64,000 nucleotides of DNA from NCBI RefSeq assembly GCF_027943255.1, contig NC_072895.1, forward strand, positions 71,612,001 through 71,676,000. Direction: 5' to 3'. Made by a program: the position numbers and the translations under genes. Below are positions 58,033-64,000 of the stretch, piece after piece. This stretch comes from Anastrepha obliqua. Lineage: Eukaryota; Arthropoda; Insecta; Diptera; Tephritidae. Numbering within the stretch: the stretch's first letter is position 1; each line of letters starts with the position of its first letter. The notes below the pieces were generated by a model, which was not told the origin of the DNA, ran no database searches, and saw only the letters and a program-made list of their open reading frames with translations.

Positions 58033-59508
58033 AGAAACTTGATACTTTGCCGGCTGTTTCTAAAGATTATTGTACGCGCGAAAACATCACATTTGATTAG
58101 TTAGATACTAATAAAGGCACATAATATATATAAAATTCCTGACCACTCGGATTCATATACTTCTATATATAATGCAAAAATATTTTTATATGACTTTTAG
58201 TTTTTATTTTTTTTATCACTCTGTTGTCATTACGAAAGAATAAAGAAAAAAGTTTTTCTAATAGCGGTTGCCCCTCGGCAGGCAATGGCAAACCTCCGAG
58301 TGTATTTCTGCTATGAAAAAGCTCCTCAAAAAAATTTATGCCGTTCGGAGTCGGCTTTAAACTGTAGGTCCCTCCATTTGTGGAGCAACATCAAGACGCA
58401 CATCACAAATAAGAGGAGGAGCTCGGCCAAACACCCAAAAAGGGAGTACGCGCCAATTATATATGTATGTAAGTTGTCATTTCGGCATTCTTTGTATTGA
58501 CCTTTTAGTATCCAAGCTTCACATTCCTCACTACCTGCTAAACCATTTCAGCCACCACTGATGCGGAAATTTATGTGATAGGCGAGAAGAAGAAGCACAG
58601 GAGTATTACTTCAACATGAGAGAATAAAAATAAGATCTTAATGAAGCATTGGTGTTCGAATATCTGCTCGACAGTTTGTAAAAGCAACAACCGAAAAAAA
58701 CAGACCAAAGTTAGGAAATCCGAAAACACAACAGAACGGAAAGAAGTAAAATAAATCGCAATGCAATGCTAAGATTAAAGTCAACCAAGAAATAAGTGAT
58801 TGAAGGAAATGTAAACTCAAATAGACAACCAACAAATCGATCACTGAAATCACTGAAATCACGGCCAAGATGAAAATGTTTCAATTGACATGACTTTTAT
58901 TTTGCCGTCGTCTTTATATGAATGTTTCTTGTTTTCCTTTTCATGAGATATTTTGTTGCTTTACTAAATTCGTTAGAAATCTTCATTTCTCATTTATGTC
59001 ACTTAAATGGGGAAATTGTAAGCGTTAGTCAAGTACAATGAGATTTTTAAATTTTTTAGCGCCGGTTTTTCTTCCTCTTTTGTTTTGACCACTACTGCTG
59101 CGGCAATGATGACGTAATACTTCAAATGATAGAAAATCTCTTCTTAACAGCAGAAAATCTCTTTCTTCCCAGAAATCACATTTACAGGACAGCTGTTAAA
59201 TCGTATAAACTTTTGAGTGAATATCCCCTAATATATATTCATATCCATATAAAACAACTGGAAAATAAATTTAAATAAAGCAAGTTGGGAAGGCATATGT
59301 TAGTAAAATTTAATTTGAGCTGACTTCTAACTTTTGGAATTAAACAAATATCAATTTTTGTTCGATTATCGTGCATTCGGACAGATAAACGGATGGACGA
59401 GCAGACTGGCTAAAACGACTCCACTCATAATTTTGACCATTTGGTATATATGCACACATATGTCTATCTAGATTCCAATTTGCTGTTATATATAACCGTT
59501 ATATAATA
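58033..59508. other. No gene recognised apart from a SINE copy
   Basis: AT-rich intergenic sequence. The SINE at 58244-58462 is the only element identified. Confidence 0.45.
58244..58462 (+). mobile_element. Headless SINE copy
   Basis: It carries the body landmarks AGCGGTTGCCCCTCGGCAGG, GCCGTTCGGAGTCGGCTTTA and AGGAGGAGCTCGGCCAAACA, ending CGCGCCAATTATATATG. The tRNA-like head is missing; the copy starts in the A-rich linker. This looks like 5' truncation, as expected from target-primed reverse transcription. Confidence 0.83.
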
Positions 59509-60653
59509 GGACTATGTTTAAGTTCGTGCGGTTTTACAACAGATGGCGTAACTTGATTATTATTCCATCGATCCACATTTCCAAACATTCATTGGAGAGC
59601 TACTGTCGTAAGGCACAAACGTCAGTATAAGTTTTTTATTTGAAGCGTAAACAACAATATTTTTACCACACTTGAAAATGTCGAATTTCGTGCCAAATAA
59701 TGTGTTTTTGCGGGGAATTCTTCTTCATTATTTTAATATGAAGAAAAAAGCAGCCGAAAGTCATCGTATCTTGGTGGAAGTTTATGGTGAGCATGCTCTA
59801 GCTGAGCGAACGTGCCAGAAGTGGTTTGCACGCTTTAAAAGTGGTGATTTTGGCTTGGAAGACGAAGAACGCGAGGGTGCGCCGCCAAAGTTCATGGATA
59901 CCGAATTGGAGGAATTGCTCGATCAAGATCCGGCTCAAACGCAAGAAGAGGTTGCAAAAACTTTGGGAGTTGATCAATCAACCATTTCCAAACGTTTAAA
60001 AGCCATGGGAATGATCCGAAAGGTAGGCCATTGGGTGCCGTATGAATTGAAGCCAAGAGACGTTGAACGCCGTTTTATGGCATGCGAACAACTGCTTCAA
60101 CGGCACAAAAGAAAGGGTTTTTTGCATCGAATTGTGACTGGCGATGAAAAGTGGGTCCATTACGACAATCCAAAACGTCGGGCAACGTATGGATACCCTG
60201 GCCATGCTTCAACATCGACGTCGGCGCAGAATATTCATGGCCTGAAGGTTATGCTGTGTATCTGGTGGGACCAGCTGGGTGTTGTGTATTATGAGCTACT
60301 GAAACCGAATGAAACGATTACGGGGGATGTCTACCGACGACAATTGATGCGTTTGAGCCGAGCACTGCGAGAAAAACGGCCGCAATACGCCGATAGACAC
60401 GACAAAGTTATTTTGCAACATGACAATGCTCGGCCACATGTTGCACAAGTGGTCAAAACATACTTAGAAACGCTCAAATGGGATGTCCTACCCCACCCGC
60501 CGTATAGTCCAGACCTTGCGCCATCCGATTACTATCTCTTCCGATCGATGCAACATGGCCTGGCTGACCAGCACTTCCGTAATTACGATGAAGTCAAAAA
60601 ATGGATCGATTCGTGGATTGCGGCAAAACCGACCGAATTTTTCACAAAGGGAA
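59509..60653 (+). mobile_element. DD34D mariner, intact left end, 3' truncated
   Basis: The left end reads GGACTATGTTTAAGTTCGTG after TA at 59507-59508. From there it follows the complete copy at 54459-55732 almost base for base. The match stops at about 60653, inside the transposase C-terminus, where SINE-related sequence begins, so the right terminus is lost. Confidence 0.92.
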
Positions 60654-60703
60654 AAAGTGCGCAGGTTTCAATCTCCGTGCAGGAAACATCAAACACCAAA
60701 TGA
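59678..60703 (+). pseudogene. DD34D mariner transposase with a foreign C-terminus
   Basis: The start is the ATG at 59678 (MSNFVPNNVFLRGILLHYFN), matching mariner N-termini. The frame is open across both helix-turn-helix regions (AERTCQKWFARFKSGDFGLE, VAKTLGVDQSTISKRLKAMG) and all three catalytic motifs (TGDEKWVHYDN, LQHDNARPHVA, SPDLAPSDYYLF; 34 residues between the last two). After FFTKG (about 60652) the last 17 residues (KSAQVSISVQETSNTK) come from SINE-derived DNA and replace the usual LPERWEKVV end. The protein could still be made, but the element cannot move itself with only one terminus. Where it overlaps the other copy, one residue difference was noticed (Ala for Pro in WIDSWI-A/P-AKP). 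Confidence 0.9.
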
Positions 60704-60870
60704 CAGAAAAAATTGTGTATAATAGCTGTCGCTTCCAGGCAGTTAATGGCAAAGCTCCGAGTGTTCGGCCAAAAACTGTAGGACCCTCCATCACCAATAC
60801 ACACAACACAAATAGAAAAAGAGGCTCGGCCAAACTACCCAAAAAGGTTGGAAACGGCAATTACAATTAT
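60654..60870 (+). mobile_element. Diverged SINE copy at the broken mariner end
   Basis: GGTTTCAATCTCCGTGCAGG (decayed B-box), AGCTGTCGCTTCCAGGCAGT, AACTGTAGGACCCTCCATC and GAGGCTCGGCCAAACTACCC follow the SINE order. The central GCCGTTCGGAG segment is partly lost. Confidence 0.75.
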
Positions 60871-61169
60871 ATATATAAATAAAATTATAGTGGTTTTGGG
60901 CACAAATGCGTGGGTATACGAGTAAGAGCATCGGTGCTATTATATGTATAAAAAATAGCATACATTTTAAATGGCTGTCTTCACTTCGCTGGTGGTGTTT
61001 CAAGCGGTTGGTCCTATTTCGGCGGCATTAGTCTACTATCTACTACCTCTCGAATGTTAACCTGAAACAGTGCTGGGTTGCCAACGTAGACTAAGGACTA
61101 GAGAAAATAATCGAGAGGTACCACATCACATTCACATCATAACGTGAATATTCGCTGCGACATGACCCA

Positions 61170-61500
61170 GCTGTAAAATTTTACCTTCGCCGCATCGAGT
61201 GCCATTTGTTGGAACCACAACTTGAAGGCATCGACATTGTTGAAGTCTGGCTACAGAAACTTAGTTGAAATATTTCTCTAAGTATACTGAGGATCATTGA
61301 TAATGACGGTATTAGCTTCTTAATCTCGAAAGAAATAGGGTCCGATGATGCCGTCATACCATACACAGTCGGCCTTTGTGGAACTATGGATATTTAACCA
61401 CACATTTGTGAATTATACTCATCCCGCCAATGGCAACTTCACTTTTTGGAATAGCCCCTAAGCCAAAAATGGGCCGCGCTCGAGAATATGATTTTTCAGC
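61170..61500 (-). pseudogene. Degraded DD41D-type transposase relic
   Basis: On the minus strand three pieces appear in the family's order: AHFWLRGYSKK (first Asp region, about 61455-61485), DGIIGPYFFRD (about 61320-61355) and LWFQQMALDAA (second Asp region, about 61195-61225, where QQDGATCH would stand). Stops and frame changes are many. No termini were identified. This is the oldest-looking DD41D copy in the window. Confidence 0.6.
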
Positions 61501-62324
61501 CAAAATCTGCATTTGAGTATTAACAATTGAGCCGGAATTTCGATAATATTTTTTAAATAATTTTCGGCTCAAAGGCGAAACGATGTTAAATGAAATGACA
61601 ATCCTTACTAAATATCTTTACTATTGAATGCGACTGTTAACATTAACTACTGGTAACACATAACAAATGGCAAAAGTATTATTGCCATCGGGTCACCCTA
61701 CAGTTATACTTATCCTTATGTCAATAGCTTCCAATAGTTTTCAAGATAAACTTCAAAGATAGAAATAGGAGCAAAAACTGGATGTTGTATTGAGAATATT
61801 GCGAGTCTAAATTTGTACATGTTTTATTTTAAAACAACATCTAAGAGCGTCTTTTGACGGGCCCCTTATTTGTATTTCCTATTACCTTATACAAAATGAA
61901 GAATGTAGTATTACACTTCCATGCGCAAAAAGTAAAACATGTATTTGAATTATCAAGCGCTAGTATAATTCGGTACAGGTAATAAATTTTATTTGTTCAT
62001 TCTGACTTCACACACATTTCGCTCTAACGCCATCACTCTACCTTTCAATTTCAATCTATTTCTTCATTTGGGCGAAAAATGCAAGAAAAATGTAACAAAG
62101 GAAATTACTACAGAAAAGGTTTTCTAACCAGCAACCCTATTTTAAACTCAGTTAACGTAGACATTTGTTTTTAAAAAATCCACCTTTCGGCTCTTAAAAA
62201 TAAAATATTACATATTTAGGGTGTGTAAATAATCCTTTACAATTGACTAGGTACTTCTGCCGTAATCCCAAGCAAAAACAAAAAACACAACCTCCTTCAA
62301 CTGTCTAACCTTCAAGTGAAGAAG

Positions 62325-62405
62325 ATGAATTCTTACTGCCGTATTTGTTCCTCCCACAATTGTGACCTTTTCAAGATTATTGCAATTATACAAAAGTGTG
62401 ACAAT
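62325..62405 (+). other. Candidate first exon of a ZAD-type zinc-finger protein
   Basis: From ATG 62325 the translation is MNSYCRICSSHNCDLFKIIA followed by IIQKCDN. The C-R-I-C start, the LFKI and the following KC resemble the opening of ZAD domains found at the N-terminus of many fly zinc-finger proteins. The bases AAT|GTATGT at 62403-62411 could be a splice donor. No matching second half of the domain was found in the remaining window, so this may be a pseudogene piece or chance. Confidence 0.25.
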
Positions 62406-62906
62406 GTATGTGGATGTCCTTGTTTATCTGTGTTTATGCGCCAAGCACAGCTGTGTTCTGCTATAGCAGTTGACCTCAAATGTCAGTTTTTGCTCTACTA
62501 CTTCTTCATCTTCTAATTTATTCATTGCTATCGCCCTTTGACCAGTCTCAGCCGGGGTTTGGATGCCACAATAAAAGATTACCGCTTCCTTGGTTAAATT
62601 ACAACAGTGTGCCTTTACGTGTGTACTAAATACATAGAATTGCTGTATTGTTTTTATTTCTTATTCTATTTTTCTCACAGGAGAGTTTTCTTGCTCCGTT
62701 TTTTGACTTGGCATTGTACACAGCTTTTTCATCTCAACGTAATTTTTTGCCTACTTTCAGTCGACTAAACTCATTAATTTTCTATTTTATTTCGTGCATG
62801 TCTTCCTATAGATACGTAATTAGGCATATCGTTATGTGTGTGTGCAATAGAATTTTTATTGTTACCTTTAGCACACAATTCCTTATTTCATGTGATCGCT
62901 CATACC

Positions 62907-62934
62907 ACATACATACATACATACATACATACAT
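62907..62934 (+). repeat. (ACAT)n microsatellite
   Basis: Seven tandem tetranucleotide units, no gene context. Confidence 0.9.
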
Positions 62935-64000
62935 AGTTAATATGAGAGTATGTTACACGTGTTACAATTGATGGTGCTTTTAAAAGGCATTCGACACTTT
63001 CTTGATAGGTCTTAAGAGAACTAATGCATACGTACGATGTATCTACTATCTCTTAGAATTTGAATATATCAGTTTGGAGAAAAAGAAATCCATTATTTTT
63101 GCGTAAAATTTTTGCGCAAATGGCTTGAGACTGTTTTATGGACGACCTTTAGTTTCTGTTCGATGCTACGACTACTAACATGCCGGTCAACTTCGATTAT
63201 TTCTGTGATTTAATCGACATAATTCACATTTTTTTAATATCAAAAATACCTGGTCGTAGTCAACGAAACTTAAATTAAACGTATAGTAATTGTATTATTT
63301 AATATTTCAGTAATCAGTATGCAGAAATAGCTCAAAGTTGGTACAAGAAATTGTTTTAAATCGAGTGTGTTGAAATCCAATAAGTCATAGAATATTATAA
63401 TAATGTCATGGCTTTTATAAACAACAGCATTTAGTTGTAATTTATACGGATTTCTGAAAGGCATTCAATCAATCGCCCATTTTAACCTAACACTTTTAAG
63501 GTTGTTGTTTAGTTACTCAATTGAAAAGAAATTTGTTTGTTTAAGTTATGTCTTCTAACTCTAAAGTAATGGTTAACGCAGCGATCCTCTTCTTCTCTCA
63601 CTTCTTACAAACGAAAACCAAATATCTTCCAATCAGCAAAATGTTTAAAGTTGATGAAGACGATGTTGAACTAATTTTGAAAATCCGTCTTATTGTTATG
63701 AATGCATTAACTTTTAAAAGGATCTTAAGCATTTTCTGCAATTGTATATGCGGAATCATCTAAATTTAAATCCTGAAAAATGAAGCGTGGCTTTATAAAA
63801 AAAGTCACTGCAACCATAAAAAGTTCAACATTTTTGCTCAATCGGTTACCCATATTTGCCAGAATAGGTCTGGTGGTTTACTCATAAGGTTGATATAAGG
63901 CGGATCTGCTTATTTCTAGACTAAAACAAGTGCTTCTTTAATAAATAAATAAACGCTGAAGTAATCCAGATCGATTTTAGAAATTAGTTCACAAATTAAT

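Larger units (their letters stand above)
61600..64000. other. No firm gene; a weak candidate exon and a microsatellite
   Basis: AT-rich. Open frames at 62648-62971 and 63548-63763 have low-complexity or unconvincing translations. The candidate exon at 62325-62405 is listed separately. Confidence 0.4.

Noticed and set aside
1..64000. CRISPR array, prophage, operon or bacterial contamination
   Set aside because: No regularly spaced repeats, no closely packed prokaryotic genes; splice sites and insect transposons dominate.

Overview
The window is nuclear DNA of an insect, most likely a higher dipteran and plausibly a tephritid fruit fly. It is AT-rich, has spliced coding sequence, and is packed with mariner-type DNA transposons, non-LTR retrotransposons and tRNA-derived SINEs. 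Several transposons carry a DD41D catalytic spacing like that of 'rosa', a mariner lineage known from tephritids. The species call is inference. No CRISPR array, operon or other prokaryotic signal was seen.

The one convincing host gene is on the + strand from 31083 to 45620. Exon 1 (31083-31705) encodes a signal peptide and a Ser/Thr-rich start. A 6.8 kb phase-2 intron follows, and then a single 7.15 kb exon (38471-45620). The predicted protein has 2590 residues: a secretion signal, mucin-like Thr/Pro tracts, a long acidic Glu/Thr/Ser-rich region, and a complete serpin domain at the C-terminus. The serpin hinge is not canonical and the reactive loop region is greatly expanded, so a non-inhibitory secreted or matrix role is more likely than protease inhibition.

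Region by region. 1-2107 is an irritans-like mariner split in two by a DD41D element. 2108-8470 shows no gene, only a fold-back and a direct repeat. 8470-15420 holds SINEs, LINE 3' remnants, a 265 bp MITE and a second DD41D element. 15420-31000 has a single fold-back arm, LINE relics in both orientations, a SINE with a 20 bp target duplication, a decayed DD34D mariner, and the only DD41D copy with an open transposase (27909-29197). 31083-45620 is the mucin-serpin gene, with a fifth-rate DD41D relic 210 bp before the exon 2 acceptor. 46730-49870 is a decayed LINE (ORF1, endonuclease and reverse transcriptase pieces) containing a near-perfect 29 bp hairpin. 50950-61600 is a dense nest of transposons: a long-arm fold-back, a mariner relic, a TTAA-flanked piggyBac-like element hosting a mariner, a second TTAA element, SINE pieces, a near-identical inverted mariner copy and one more DD41D relic. 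61600-64000 shows only a weak candidate exon and a microsatellite.

The genes do not form a pathway. The window is best read as one large secreted-protein gene embedded in a layered record of transposon insertions whose relative order can be read from nesting. All homology calls are from reading the translations by eye; no database search was run.
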